Origin: Ariolimax columbianus
Taxonomy: Eukaryota; Mollusca; Gastropoda; Stylommatophora; Arionidae
DNA: 64,000 nucleotides
Reading direction: 5' to 3'
Assembly (NCBI GenBank): GCA_036924085.1
Contig: JAVGWX010000008.1
Coordinates: 53,629,314-53,693,313, forward strand
Part shown: one piece after another, positions 20,736-31,559 of the stretch
Layout: each line of letters starts with the position of its first letter
Position numbering within the stretch: position 1 is the stretch's first letter
Made by a program: the position numbers and the translations under genes
The notes under the pieces: generated by a model
Told to the model about the DNA's origin: nothing
Database searches by the model: none
What the model saw: the letters and a program-made list of their open reading frames with translations, nothing else

Positions 20736-21765
20736 AATACTGACCGCGTCAGTTCAAAGCTCAGCTGAGGAAGGATGAGATACCAAATTTAAAAACAGAA
20801 TGTATCTATTAAACAAACGGAATAATACATAACATTGTTCAATTAGTGAACTTCATTGCAAAACAATCGATATCATATTCCAAAAGGAGATTTGTTAAAC
20901 ACAATTTCAGTACTGCCATTAAATTCCCGAGACCTGATACATGCAAGGACAAAGAAGAAATCTTCTCGTTGGAATGTGTCAAGGGGAATCGATATAAAGA
21001 CCTTCTTCTTCTTCTTTTATCGTCTAACTTTCTACAATTGTGTAGCCCAATGTCTTGGTATGTATTTGTCTTTCGCCACTAACGTGGCCCGAGTAAAATG
21101 TGTCCCTAGTTATGGCTTGTCTTGTTTACGCTGTCTATCCTACATTTCCTCTGTCTACTTCTTGCCTTTTTTCCTGATATTCTTCTGTAGAAGGTTACAT
21201 GCACAATGTGGTCTGGTTGCATTTTCACAAAGTGGTCAAATGAATTCATTCTCTGCAGAATGAATAGAACAAGTAGAATAAACGGTTTAACAAAATTAGT
21301 CCCCAACAAACACATGTCATGAAATATTTGTACTTTCCTTAAACCGAAATAAGCCGCAAGAAGTTTAAAATATCTACTACGGATAGTCTATAGCCATTGG
21401 TTACCTGATAACAGACATTAACATGCCTCTTCGAGTACCAGAACTCCAGGTATACCAAGTAGAACACGTCACAATTTGTAGTTTTAAATTGCACTAAACT
21501 AGAGTACAGACGCCACAGATACTGCTTATGGGTATCTGTTTATCTTTGCTAAATAAAATTGCATTGAATCCTTGTTGCTCTTTAGCCAATGAAAAATACT
21601 ACATGGAAAGAAGACATTTTCAGGAAGTTAATAATATTTTAAAGAAATTATATCTTTAGATAGAGAAGGTATACTGGATATTTCTAGGACACGGCTCTAA
21701 CAATGATTGGGTAAATCTTTGACGTTGCTAAATCAGAGTTAACGTATACAAAAATAAATACAGAA
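20736..21765. other. Unrecognised stretch with a 135-codon open frame
   Basis: The plus-strand open frame 20856-21263 (135 codons) overlaps a second one in another frame. Neither has a recognisable domain; the middle is hydrophobic because of a cttcttcttcttttat tract. I see no gene here. Confidence 0.35.
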
Positions 21766-21871
21766 GATGTGTCTGTGTGTGTGTTCTTGCGTGCATGCGT
21801 GTGTGTGTGTGTGTGTATGTGTGTGTGCTTGGGTGTGTGCGTGTGCGTGTTTGTGTGTGTATGTGTATGTG
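21766..21871. repeat. (GT)n-rich microsatellite
   Basis: About 100 bp of GT dinucleotides with occasional C and A interruptions. The open frames rich in Cys/Val or His/Thr on both strands are artefacts of it. Confidence 0.9.
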
Positions 21872-22029
21872 TTCCATTGCACTATACACCAACAAATGTG
21901 AATGGAAAAATGAATGAAATTCTCCCGTGTCATGACCACGACAGTTTCCTGCACAAATGTCCTTACCTCGAGGCCACCAAACCACAGCTAGGTCTAAAAT
22001 TCCTGGAAGACTTCCAATCTGGTCACAAA

Positions 22030-22325
22030 GATCTCACCTTTACCGTGAAGTGCGCTGGTTAAGTAAAGAGCAGAAGCTGAAGCTCTTTATGATCTGAGAG
22101 ATGAATTATCTGCTTTCATGGACATGAAAGGAACGCCCCTGGATTGAGGTACAGTACAAACGCTGACAATGTGATCTAGTCTTTCGTGTAGACGTTACAA
22201 TTCACCGTTCTGACCTCATTGCCAATTACAAACTCAAGGACTTTTGGTATGTGAGAAGAATGGAGAACATTCAGGCGTTTCAGATGAAGTACCTGCACAT
22301 TCTTTCACTTGGAATTGACTGCGAA
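22030..22325 (+). pseudogene. hAT/ZBED-like transposase relic
   Basis: Translation gives [12 protein letters not shown], then in the next frame ALYDLRDELSAFMDMKGTPL, then in the first frame CDLVFRVDVTIHRSDLIANY, KLKD, RRMENIQAFQMKYLH. The order EVRWLS, LxDLRxEL, CDLAFxVDxTxHLxxLN, AFQxKL is that of hAT-type transposases and their relatives (GTF2IRD2/ZBED/SCAND3-like proteins). At least two frame changes and a stop break it. It is a short internal piece with no terminal repeats found. The call rests on motif order alone. Confidence 0.55.
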
Positions 22326-22364
22326 AGAGCGAACAGTTAGGTAGATCGAATTAATCAACAAAAA

Positions 22365-22640
22365 CAACATTTCAGAATCAACTTTAAATCTGGGAAAGAC
22401 ACATAAGAATAGATAATACTTATTACTTTGACTCGTGGAAAGACAAATAAAGATAGATAATACTTGCCAACATTAGCTTTGGGAAAGACAAATAAAACCA
22501 GAAAATACTTATGAACTTTGACTTTCAGTAAGACAAATAAGAACAGATAACATTTATGCAATATGGTGCTGGGAAAGACAAATAAGAATAAATAATACTT
22601 ATCAATGTTAACTCTGGGAAAGACAATAATACTTATAAGC
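22365..22640. repeat. ~50-bp degenerate minisatellite
   Basis: Five to six units of gggaaagacaaataagaata, gataatacttatcaa, ctttgactct with indels. Confidence 0.8.
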
Positions 22641-23468
22641 TTTCATCACTTCTAAATAACAGCCATGATTTTCATTGCCGTTCATTTATAGGCGAGTCTT
22701 TGAATGGAGAATGCAACACCAGGTTTTCGTTATTTTCGAGAAGTAGGTATCTGAAATTCACAGATTTCGCACGGAAAGGAATATTGCTATTTTGAAAGCA
22801 TGTACAACTGCGAGCAATTTCTTTACAGATTTTAAGTTCGTTAAATCTGTAACTAGGACGAGAATAACCAGGCCTTTGCTTCAGTTATTTCCCAAAATAA
22901 AGGCCCTCTGGGGAGAAAAATGAAGTCCCAAATGTCACATTGAATGCATTTGATTTGAGCGTAACTTTATTTTATATGTAAACCTAACTTTAAACAATTG
23001 TATTCATGAAAATAATAAATAAATAATAGGAAGGTAAATAAAACTGACAATAGATGGACACGTAAAGTGACGTCATGGTGGTCCTACACTTATAATGGTC
23101 ATCCCGCAAGTCCGTTTAGACGATATTTGGCTACATGGCGTAAGTCACAAAATGTGCTCGGATGAGCGCCATGATTACAGTATTACAGTGCACTATTACA
23201 GTAAAACTCTCAAGACATGTAATTTATACCGTTAATCTACTCGTGCTGTTGATAAATGCTAATGACATAATTTAAATCTAATTTAAAATATTAACAAATA
23301 AAGATTTTTTTTGGCAAATGATCACCAATAACTTTAAAATATAAATCCACCTCACATAGTATACGCGAGAGAAACAAGTAGAATGTCGATATTCACAAGA
23401 TATTTAACATCCAACCCCGAAATTACAACAAAGGACAGCAATTATTGTTTGCGCTTTTTGTTAACATT
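22641..23468. other. AT-rich stretch without recognised feature
   Basis: No recognised gene or family. Includes ataataaataaataatagga near 23010. Confidence 0.45.
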
Positions 23469-24418
23469 CTTAGAATTAATTGAGCATACCTATCTTAGAA
23501 TTAATTGAGCATACCTATCTTAGAATTAATTGAGCATACCTATCTTAGAATTAATTGAGCATACCTATCTTAGAATTAATTGAGCATACCTATCTTAGAA
23601 TTAATTGAGCATACCTATCTTAGAATTAATTGAGCATACCTATCTTAGAATTAATTGAGCATACCTATCTTAGAATTAATTGAGCATACCTATCTTAGAA
23701 TTAATTGAGCATACCTATCTTAGAATTAATTGAGCACACCTATCTTAGAATTAATTGAGCATACCTATCTTAGAATTAATTGAGCATACCTATCTTAGAA
23801 TTAATTGAGCATACCTATCTTAGAATTAATTGAGCATACCTATCTTAGAATTAATTGAGCATACCTATCTTAGAATTAATTGAGCATACCTATCTTAGAA
23901 TTAATTGAGCATACCTATCTTAGAATTAATTGAGCATACCTATCTTAGAATTAATTGAGCATACCTATCTTAGAATTAATTGAGCATACCTGTGTTAGAA
24001 TTAATTAAGCATACCTATCTTAGAATTAATTGAACATACCTATCTTAGAATTAATTGAGCATACCTATCTTAGAATTAATTGAGCATACCTATCTTAGAA
24101 TTAATTGAGCATACCTATCTTAGAATTAATTAAGCATACCTTTCTTAGAATTAATTGAGCATACCTATCTTAGAATTAATTGAGCATACCTATCGTAGAA
24201 TTAATTGAGCATACCTATCTTAGAATTAATTGAGCATACCTATCTTAGAATTAATTGAGCATACCTATCTTAGAATTAATTGAGCATACCTATCTTAGAA
24301 TTAATTGAGCATACCTATCTTAGAATTAATTGAGCATACCTATCTTAGAATTAATTGAGCATACCTATCTTAGAATTAATTGAGCATACCTATCTTAGAA
24401 TTAATTGAGCATACCTAT
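23469..24418. repeat. 25-bp x 38 minisatellite
   Basis: The unit is cttagaattaattgagcata plus cctat, repeated without spacers over 950 bp, exactly 38 periods. Only about seven scattered differences are visible (for example gcacacc near 23733, tgtgttag near 23992, taattaagc near 24003 and 24130, tatcgtag near 24192), so the array is young or homogenised. The palindrome AATTAATT sits in every unit. Confidence 0.97.
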
Positions 24419-25053
24419 CTCACAATGAACCCTTCTTTTGTTATGACGTATGCATCCGATAAATATGTTAACCCCCTTCAGGATTTTAAAATGGTCCTTT
24501 CACCGTTCTTCCAACCCGTTCAATATATAATAGTAATCGCGCTACCTGGTGAAAACAATTAAGAAATTAGGTATCTGCTTGTTAGATATGACGTAGAGGT
24601 TGTGCTACAAAATGTTAATTCGATGCCGAGGTTGCATTAGAGATCGATCCCAAAGGTTGGGCATTTCTGACACGTTCTGATCTCTGGTGAATTAGGTTGG
24701 GGGAATTTAGCCTGCGGGACTTTCTGTGGACCCGAAGGAAAAAATCAAGAGCGTTGACATAATGTCAATAGACGTTTCGGGTAAACAAGAAACCCTGCCT
24801 GCGACTTCCATGAACCAGTTATTTCATATTTACTTCTTTTTATTTTTTTCCTCTTTCTCTATCTATGCTTCTACTGGTTATCCTTTGATTTCTTCTTCTA
24901 ATTTCAATTCTTATATTTCTTATTCTTTCGTTTTCTTCTTCTTCTCTCACTTTTTCTTCTTCTTCTTCTTCTCTTTCTTATGTACACTCTTTTAGACACT
25001 AATGTATTTACAGAAACATTGGTTAGCCTGATGTTTATTGTATCTATATATGA
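24419..25053. other. Unrecognised stretch with polypyrimidine tract
   Basis: No gene recognised. 24835-24990 is a C/T-rich tract with cttcttcttcttct runs; the open frame across it is low-complexity. Confidence 0.45.
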
Positions 25054-25093
25054 CTTTACTTGACTTCTGCTTCTTTTTCTTCTTCATACGCAG

Positions 25094-25573
25094 TCAGACA
25101 GTAACCATTATTTTTTCGAAAAAAGCAGCCGTCATCCTGAGGCTGTCGACACTGCCATAGAGCTTGTCTAGTGTTGCCACTTGTGATGGCCACATCTGCT
25201 CTCTCTGATCCTCGTATGTTGGGCAGTTTTGCAGCAAATGCACAGCGGTCATTTTCCCGGTACCACACGGGCATTTGTCGGTGCCACCTATCTTCAATTT
25301 GTTGAATAGGTGGTACCTGAGTCTAGTGTGGCCAGTGCGAAGTCTGAAGACCACGACCTGCTCTCTTCTATTCAACTGGTAAAAGGCATCGTTTTTGGTG
25401 TAGCCAGTATGTTCTGTTTCCCATTTGGTCATGTATCTAGCTCCAATGAGCCGTTTTGACTCTTCGTATGTCATACTAGTATCAGGTTGTGGAAGTTTTG
25501 CACCTTCTTTTGCCAGTCTGTCTGCCTCCTCGTTGCCTTGGATGTTGCAGTGAGATGGAACCCACTGCACCAC
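25094..25573 (-). pseudogene. LINE-R RNase H end and Cys/His-rich C-terminus
   Basis: A 159-codon open frame. VQWVPSHCNIQGNEEADRLA (residues 2-21) is the RNase H C-terminal signature with its conserved His and final Asp. Then come TYEESKRLIGARYMTKWE, YQLNRREQVVVFRLRTGH, NKLKIGGTDKCPCGTG and VHLLQNCPTYEDQ, a CxCG-Hx4C pattern suggestive of zinc binding. This C-terminal module is shared with all LINE-R fragments in the window (12.1, 13.7, 19.8, 31.3, 59.7 kb). The stop is followed by the 3' UTR and GAA tail. Confidence 0.9.
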
Positions 25574-25712
25574 TACCCTTTTTGGTGCGGCCTGCTGGCA
25601 TAGTTGAGAGAGTACTGCTCTTAAATCATTAAGTTCAGTATTTTTCTAGCTTTTTAGTGCTGTGACTACGGCCAGGGCATCTGTAAACAGGACTATGTGG
25701 CTTTCATTCCTT

Positions 25713-26960
25713 TTACCTGTCACCATTTCTTCCACTGCCGCCCTCAGTGCCTCTGCCTCCGCTCTGAAATTGCTTGTGTATTTTCCAGTAGCGAATGAAA
25801 GTGTTATTTTTCTGCCCTTTTGGTAGGCTCAGGAATGCTCCTGCCCCTCCATTCTGTGTTGTGTTTGTTACGGAACCGTCGGTGTATGCATGGGTCCAGT
25901 CCATGCTTGCGTAGTTTTCCGTTATGTAACTCAGGGTAGTATCTCTTCTTTCTTTTTTGGACTGGCAGTTTTTGTTTCTAATACCTGGTATATTTTCTAC
26001 CACCTCTGGAAATATATGCTGCCCCCAGGTAGGTTTTCTTACAGTAGGGATGTGCTTTGGTGTTAGTGCGTTCGTGGGGTTTTCGTGCATCTTTGCTTTG
26101 GCTATTTCTACAAAGTTTCTTCGCTTTAGTTGCCCATTTCCGAAATTGTTTAGTCTCTGGCGCATTGGATGGTCAGTCAGTCTTCTGAGTTTCTCTGATT
26201 GCAGCTGGGCTCTGCAGTCTCTTCTGTCCGTCATGGATTGCAGTTTTGTAATCTTTTTAAGTGCTACAATTGGCGTTGACTTCATGCCTCCTGTTATAAC
26301 TCTCATGGCTTGGTTTTGGAGTTTGCTAACTTTATCGAAGTTCGCCTTTGCTGCTGTTGTCCATGCCGCAATGCCATATTCGAGAACTGGTCTCACTCTT
26401 CCAGTGTACAGTTTCTTTAGTATGCTTTCGTCTGCTCCCCAGCTTGTGCCAGCAAGTTTCCTCATGATTGCCATTCTTTGTCTGGCTCTCATTCGGTTTC
26501 TCTCGATCTGACTTTTCCATGTCATGCGTTGATCAAATGTGACTCCCAGGTAGTTTGGGTTGTCGTTTGGCTGCAGGTATTTGCCGTTTAGACTTAATTT
26601 GGTGTTTTGGGGTTTGATTGATAGCGAGAATATTGTACATGGGGTTTTCTCCTCGTTTATTTTGACCAGCCATGAGTTCGCCCACTCTTCCAGCAATGTT
26701 AGGGCCTGCTGCACCCGATTTCTTGCTATGGTGAGATTCTTTTCAGAGGTCCACATAGCCAGATCGTCTGCAAACATTGAGCTATGAACTCTTCTTGGTA
26801 TATTCTCTGTAATGTCATTTATATACACTAGGAAGAGTGTGGGTGACAGTACTCCCCCTTGGGGTACTCCCTGCTCAAGTGTCACCTTTTTGCTCATCTG
26901 CCCTTGTACTTGGACTCTGGCCGTTCTGTTTTTGAGGTAGTGGTTTATCCACTTGTACAC
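25713..26960 (-). pseudogene. LINE-R reverse transcriptase C-terminal half and RNase H start
   Basis: A 415-codon open frame in phase with the preceding one. It has QGVPQGGVLSPTLF (30-43, motif B), FADDLAMW (63-70, the catalytic DD), NYLGVTFD (near 134-141) and the thumb region. RNase H then opens with AYTDGS near residue 360. The reading shifts at a homopolymer near 25807-25811. In the shifted frame come FRAEAEALRAAVEEM (second acidic residue) and FTDALAVVTALKS (third), then a TAG at 25666-25668. The tail of the listed frame after this shift is nonsense. Confidence 0.9.
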
Positions 26961-26972
26961 TTTCCCACAAAC

Positions 26973-27689
26973 TTAACTTCTTCTTAGCTTGACTCTAAGT
27001 CCATCTTTCCAGACTTTGTCAAATGCCTTTTCCAGGTCCACCCAAACCGCTACTGTGTGTTTCTGTTCCTGGTAGGCATCTTCTATTTCCTGGGCTATGA
27101 GGATGACCTGATCCTCAGTGGATCTGTGCTGTCTAAAGCCTGCTTGCTGTGGAATTAGTATTCGTTTTTCTTCCAGATGCCACATCAGTCTGGTGTTTAT
27201 CATTCGTTCCATCAGTTTGCCGACAGAGCTCAGTAGGCTGATAGGCCTGTATCCATTTGGATCTGTTTTGTCTTTTCCTTTCTTTGGTACTGGTACAAGT
27301 ACTGCGTCTTTCCATGCCTGGGGTACAATACCCCTTTTCCATCTGTGGTTCAGGACTGTTAGCAGTTTCCTCTTTGCTGTTTGGCCCAGCCCCATCAGCA
27401 TTTCGTTTGTTATCCCGTCTTTTCCGGGAGATTTCCTTTTCTTTAATGTTCTCATGGCCTCTTCCATTTCGTTCATTGTTAGTTTTGCCATCATATGCTC
27501 TTCTGGTGCCATATTGATGTTGTCATGCCCCTTTTGCTCTTCACTAATGTGCGTATGCCTATCTGCAGGGACATCTATGTGGTTCGCTTTGGCATAGTGT
27601 TCAACAAAGGCGTTTGCGGCTTTTTTTTTCAGTGAGCAAGTTTTCGCCCTGCTTGATGGTAATTTGTTTGTTTGCCGGAGTTTCGTCAT
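26973..27689 (-). pseudogene. LINE-R reverse transcriptase, N-terminal half
   Basis: A 238-codon open frame overlapping the endonuclease frame. It contains SPGKDGI (87-93), the fingers motif YRPISLLSSVGKLMERMI (147-164), AGFRQHRSTEDQ (183-194) and motif A VDLEKAFDKVW (217-227), whose Asp binds catalytic metal. The frame stops at TAA after LRVKLRRS, but the same reading frame continues directly into VCGKVYKWINHYLKNR, so this is a single nonsense change and not a domain end. Confidence 0.9.
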
Positions 27690-28704
27690 TCATGGCTCTG
27701 ACTAACTTCCATAGTTTGTTCCCTTCTTTGTCTAAGTTGAGGCTTTCCGTTTTGTTTTTCCAGCTTTCTCTTGCTGTTTGGTTTAGAGTGTATTTGTATT
27801 TCGCCGTGGCGGGTTTGAGGGCGATATTTTCCTCCATAGTTTGTTCTCGCTCTGCCATGTTCCTAGCATTTGTGACTGCGTCTTCCGCTTTCTGCAACTC
27901 ATTCCAATAGGGCTTATAATTTTTTCTTGCCCCTCTTTGGATGGTTTCAGTGGCAGCTTGCATTATTGCTTTGCTTAGGCTTTCCACCATGGGCTTCATT
28001 TTGTTGTTCCGTGTGTTGATGGTTTCACACAGCCCATCTGTCAGGCTTGCAAATCTGTCCCAGTCGGCTCGTTTGTAATTCCAACGTGGGAGCGGTTTTG
28101 TTTCCTGTGGGTCTACTTCCATATCAATTTCTAGCCTAATTGGCATGTGGTCGCTACCTGCAAATTGGTTTAGCACCTGGCGGTCTATTTTATGGTGAAT
28201 GTCCATTGTGGAGAAGTCCAAATCTGGAGTCCAGGTGGTATGCCATGTTCTAGAATAGAAGCTAGGGCTATCCTCCGGCCTATTTATTAGATGGAGATTT
28301 GTGTCTATCTCCCAATCTTCCACTTGGTCACCTCTGCTGTCTGTGTCTGAGTATCCCCATCTCTCCGAGTGGCTGTTGAAGTCTCCAACTACTATGCAGT
28401 TGGAGTCTTTGACTTCCATACTCGAGAGCGACAGGTCCTTATTTGGTGGTCCGTACAGGTTGAAGATGCGGATCTTCGTCTCTTGAGCCATTATGTCAAC
28501 TCCTACAATTTCTTCTTGTCCGGTTTGATTGACAGATACCGCGCTAATCGGTATGCAGTTACGGGTCAGTATCAGAACCCCTCCTTTGTGCCCTTCTCTA
28601 TCCATGCGGAAGGCCTGGTATCCTCTGATTGAGAATTTATGTTTGCTGTTGAGGTGTGTTTCTTGAATACATGCTTTACTTGACTTGACATCGTTCGTTC
28701 TCAA
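27601..28704 (-). pseudogene. LINE-R endonuclease segment
   Basis: A 367-codon open frame whose first ten residues come from the flanking element B tail. The AP-type endonuclease follows: QETHL (residues 14-18, with the metal-binding Glu), GGVLIL (41-46), GDFNSHS (107-113), TPDLDFST (159-166) and SDHMPI (184-189, with the catalytic Asp-His). In a live element it nicks target DNA to prime reverse transcription. The first ~40 residues of the domain (the WNCRG part) are missing through 5' truncation. The frame ends early because of a shift at an A9 run on the coding strand; the true reading continues in the next segment. Confidence 0.9.
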
Positions 28705-28845
28705 TCTCCGGCTACCAAGCCATGAAAAGGGCTTTGCAAGCAGCAGAGTGGAGTATGTTTTTTAGTAGTTGACAGCGTGAATGCGATATTTGCACCGTTC
28801 AATCCAACACATCCGACTTCGGCAGTGTATCTCTATCAAATGGTA
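28687..28845 (-). repeat. Element B 3' fragment, minus
   Basis: Minus-strand 3' end of element B (gttcgttctcaatctccggc on the plus strand, then the block containing atccgacttcggcag). Its pentamer tail was the insertion target of the LINE-R copy. Confidence 0.75.
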
Positions 28846-29035
28846 CTATTGAGTAGGGGAGGGTAACCCGGTTCCCAAGAAGGACATGTTGAAGTCGGAT
28901 ATGTCGGACTGAGAGGCGCAAATATCGCTGTCAGGCGGTGAACTTGCATTTGGACTGCTCCCTGCGTCTTGCAAAGCCATTTACAGGGCTTGGTAGGGAG
29001 AGTTAAATAACGAACTACAAAGAAGAAGAAGGTAC
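28846..29035 (+). repeat. Element B 3' fragment, plus, GAA-tailed
   Basis: Plus-strand element B 3' half: gttgaagtcggatatgtcgg, cgcaaatatcgctgtcaggc, ccatttacagggcttggtag, ending aacgaactacaaagaagaag. It lies tail-to-tail-inverted beside the previous fragment. Confidence 0.75.
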
Positions 29036-30230
29036 TGTTGAGTGAATGTGTGCTTTATCAATTCCTCGTGTACTGGAGATTTTTCAACAACTGTTCACCG
29101 ACAAATTTGCGATTGTTACAATTATACTCACCTGTAGGTCCTGCAGAAAAAAATCGATGGAAGCTTGCTTTTTTCCTTATTCCGCTTCTTTTTCCCTACG
29201 GTTTCTCTGTCTTTAAATCACTCAATGTTGTTCTTCTTTCTTCTTTTGTCCTACTACTTGTACCCTGAAGTGTCGTAGAAAGGTTGGATGCGTAGATTTC
29301 TTGTTACCGACAGGTGGGAGAATTGTGCTGTAGTTAGGTATAACTTCTTGAGTGTGTCAAAGACGCCCTCGATCCACTTACATCGAAGTCGGCCCCTTGC
29401 ACAGATTGTCTTTCCAGCTGCGCTTCTTTAGCACAATGTAGGAATTAACAGTGAATCTATCCGCATTCTCCGAGTTGAAAAAAAAAGCACTTAGACATTT
29501 ACATAAATATGCATTAGTTACCTCTTACAACACGCGTTTTGTGGGGCAGTACCACTCATTCAATAAATTAAAGACCCCGATTTCACACATGTCTGACATA
29601 TTGGGAATATAGTGTTAGATCAATTTCCATCACAAGCGACACACTATAAATGATGGACTCAACATTACTCCGACCTCCTTCAATTTCCCAGATTATTCTG
29701 GTGCCCTGAGAGCAGTTTTGCGATCCCGAATCAACTTTGGACTGAACCCTGATCGCTCAGCTGGAAAGCCCGTGAATAACCCCTGAGATACCTTTGCAAG
29801 AATCAGGGTATTCCCATCATTTAATTAATTTTCAGTTGTCTACCTTTTCTACGATTTATCCTTTCAACACACCCAAATTATCTTTGACAAGTTTCTCTGT
29901 TTTTTTTTTTGTGAGGAGGGGAGGGAGTGACTGCCGCAAAACTCAATTTGAATTCCAAGAGAGTATAAATAGTTAGGGAGTAGTCTATCATAAGCTGTCG
30001 GAGTTTGTTTATGCTTTTGCTAAGCTGTTCTCAACCTATTTCTATCCATATACCACTGGTGTGTGTTTGAGTTTTAAAGTGAAAGTTAATTCAACCTGGA
30101 TTCTTAAATCTGTAAACAGTTTATGTAATGTAGATCTATCTTTAAATACCCCATTGTAGTTACAGGAATGGTATCTTTGAGATGTAGATCTTCTTTGAAA
30201 ATATGGTATAAACTATGTTTCTTATTTTTT
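29036..30230. other. Unrecognised stretch
   Basis: About 1.2 kb with no recognised gene or repeat; mostly AT-rich with short unassigned open frames. Confidence 0.4.
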
Positions 30231-30335
30231 AGACTGGGTGGACCGCATGAAAAATCCTGCACTAACTGGGGGTCGAACCCATTTCGATCGGCTGGGAAGT
30301 GAGTGCACTAACCACTGCGCTAGCTCAGCTCCGTG
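30231..30335 (-). repeat. tRNA-like head of a third SINE type
   Basis: On the minus strand: gagctagcgcagtggttagt (box A TAGCGCAGTGG), about 35 bp, then gggttcgacccccag (box B GGTTCGACCCC). The T-arm pairs (TGGG/CCCA) but the acceptor stem does not, so it is a SINE head or tRNA relic and not a tRNA gene. Confidence 0.6.
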
Positions 30336-30454
30336 ATTGGATGCATCTTAGTAGTTTATCTGAATATGGAAAGGAGGTTGGGGGTGAAGGGAGGGGGGGA
30401 GGGAGGGGGTGAAACGCAATGGAATTATCCAACAACCAAGTGTTGGATGATAAC

Positions 30455-30545
30455 ACTGTAATCCATGTATCCAAGTATCCGTGTATCAATGGTATCAATG
30501 CATCCATGTATCAATGTATCAATGCATCCATGCATCCGTGTATCA
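30455..30545. repeat. Degenerate (ATCCATGTATCA)n tract
   Basis: Irregular atccatgtatc/atcaatgcatc dodecamer-like words ending where LINE-K coding begins. Confidence 0.75.
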
Positions 30546-30613
30546 GTACACTGATCTTAAAAGATTTACGTACCTTGGCAGTACTCTGTCTCAGATTATT
30601 TACAAAAAGGATG

Positions 30614-30972
30614 GCTTGACTTGGCTTCGTTCGTTCTCAATCTCCGGCTACCAAACCTTGAAAGCGCTTAAGCAGCAGAATGTAGTCCAGAGAACGGAAT
30701 GCGTTGTAGCGTAGTTTACAGCTTGACTGCAATATGTTCACCTTTCGGTCCAACACATCCGACTTCAGCAATCATTTTTTGAGTACCGGATTAGCATTCC
30801 CTCTTTGATCCTTTCTCCTTGGCCAGTCTGCTCTGCTGCAGCCTGTTATCCAGGATCACTGTGTGGAGGTGTAATAGGGTCTTTGCAGCTCTGGTTCGCT
30901 GGCCATGACGCTAGCAGTCAGATATGGGTCGCTGACCCCTGCAGCTTAGGCACTGCTCCACGTCTTGATCTC
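30614..30972 (-). mobile_element. Element B copy inserted in LINE-K
   Basis: A ~359-bp minus-strand copy. The 12-bp repeats acaaaaaggatg (30602-30613) and acaaagaggatg (30973-30984), 11 of 12 matching, flank it. Removing it restores the host reverse transcriptase reading across the site. The tail is of the AAGCC/AAGTC type. Confidence 0.9.
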
Positions 30973-31218
30973 ACAAAGAGGATGAAGTGAATACAAGAAC
31001 ATCTAGGGCAAGTCCCGTATCCGGTGAACGTCGTAGTAGAGTTGTGGGTTAGGCGATAGATCAGGACTCGAATACAAATGAAGGTCTACGCTGCAGTTGT
31101 TCTGCATACCCTCTTATATGCGTATGAGGCCTGGGCCGTCTATAGTCGTCACTTTAGGAAATTTAAGCAGATCCACATCCACCACTTGCGGAAACTACTG
31201 AAGATTAGATGGCAGGAC

Positions 31219-31559
31219 TACACAAAAAAACATCTCTATTACCAGTTGAACAGAAGAGAGCAGGTCGTGGTCTTCAGACTTCGCACTGGCCACAATAGAT
31301 TAAGGTACCACTTATTCAATAAATTGAAGATAGATGGCACTGACGAGTGCTCGTGCGGTACTGAGAAAATTACCGCTGAACATCTGCTGCAAAACTGCCC
31401 GATATACGAGGATCAGATAAAGCAGATGTGGCTATCACCAGTGGCAACACTAGACAAGCTATATGGCAGTGTCGACAACCTCAGAATGGCCGCTGCTTTT
31501 TTCGAAAAAATAAAGGTTGACGTCTGACAGCGTACGAAGAAGAAGAAGAAGAATAAGAG
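31219..31559 (+). mobile_element. LINE-R 3' fragment inserted in LINE-K
   Basis: A 341-bp 5'-truncated LINE-R insertion carrying YQLNRREQVVVFRLRTGHNR, DECSCGTEKITAEHLLQNCP, YGSVDNLRM and the end of the frame, then cagcgtacgaagaagaagaa. The direct repeat ggcaggac (31211-31218 and 31560-31567) flanks it; removing insert plus one repeat restores IRWQDLVSNTG in the host. The reading frame 31078-31527 is therefore an accidental fusion of two LINE families. Confidence 0.9.

Larger units (their letters stand above)
25067..28673 (-). mobile_element. LINE-R, 3.6-kb 5'-truncated jockey/I-like retrotransposon
   Basis: Minus-strand order: AP endonuclease (truncated at its start), reverse transcriptase, RNase H, Cys/His-rich C-terminus, and a GAAGAAG-type tail at 25067-25090. 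The 13-bp direct repeat ctttacttgactt flanks it at 25054-25066 and 28674-28686, an intact target-site duplication. The target was the pentamer tail of an element B copy. Four inactivating changes are visible: a frame shift at a nine-T run (27621-27629), an in-frame stop (26973-26975), a frame shift at a T run (25807-25811), and a stop at 25666-25668. ORF1 is absent because of 5' truncation. Confidence 0.93.

Noticed and set aside
23469..24418. CRISPR-like appearance of the short exact repeats (also 54368-54747)
   Set aside because: Units are contiguous with no unique spacers, and the window is eukaryotic; these are minisatellites.
24835..24990. Polypyrimidine tract as a splice acceptor region
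   Set aside because: No exon-like coding follows; downstream is the target duplication and tail of LINE-R.
25957..28632. Long plus-strand frames of up to 184 codons over the LINE-R copy
   Set aside because: Antisense shadows of the minus-strand endonuclease, reverse transcriptase and RNase H.
31078..31527. 149-codon frame as a novel fusion protein
   Set aside because: The join coincides with the LINE-R insertion site and its 8-bp duplication; it is accidental read-through between two LINE families.
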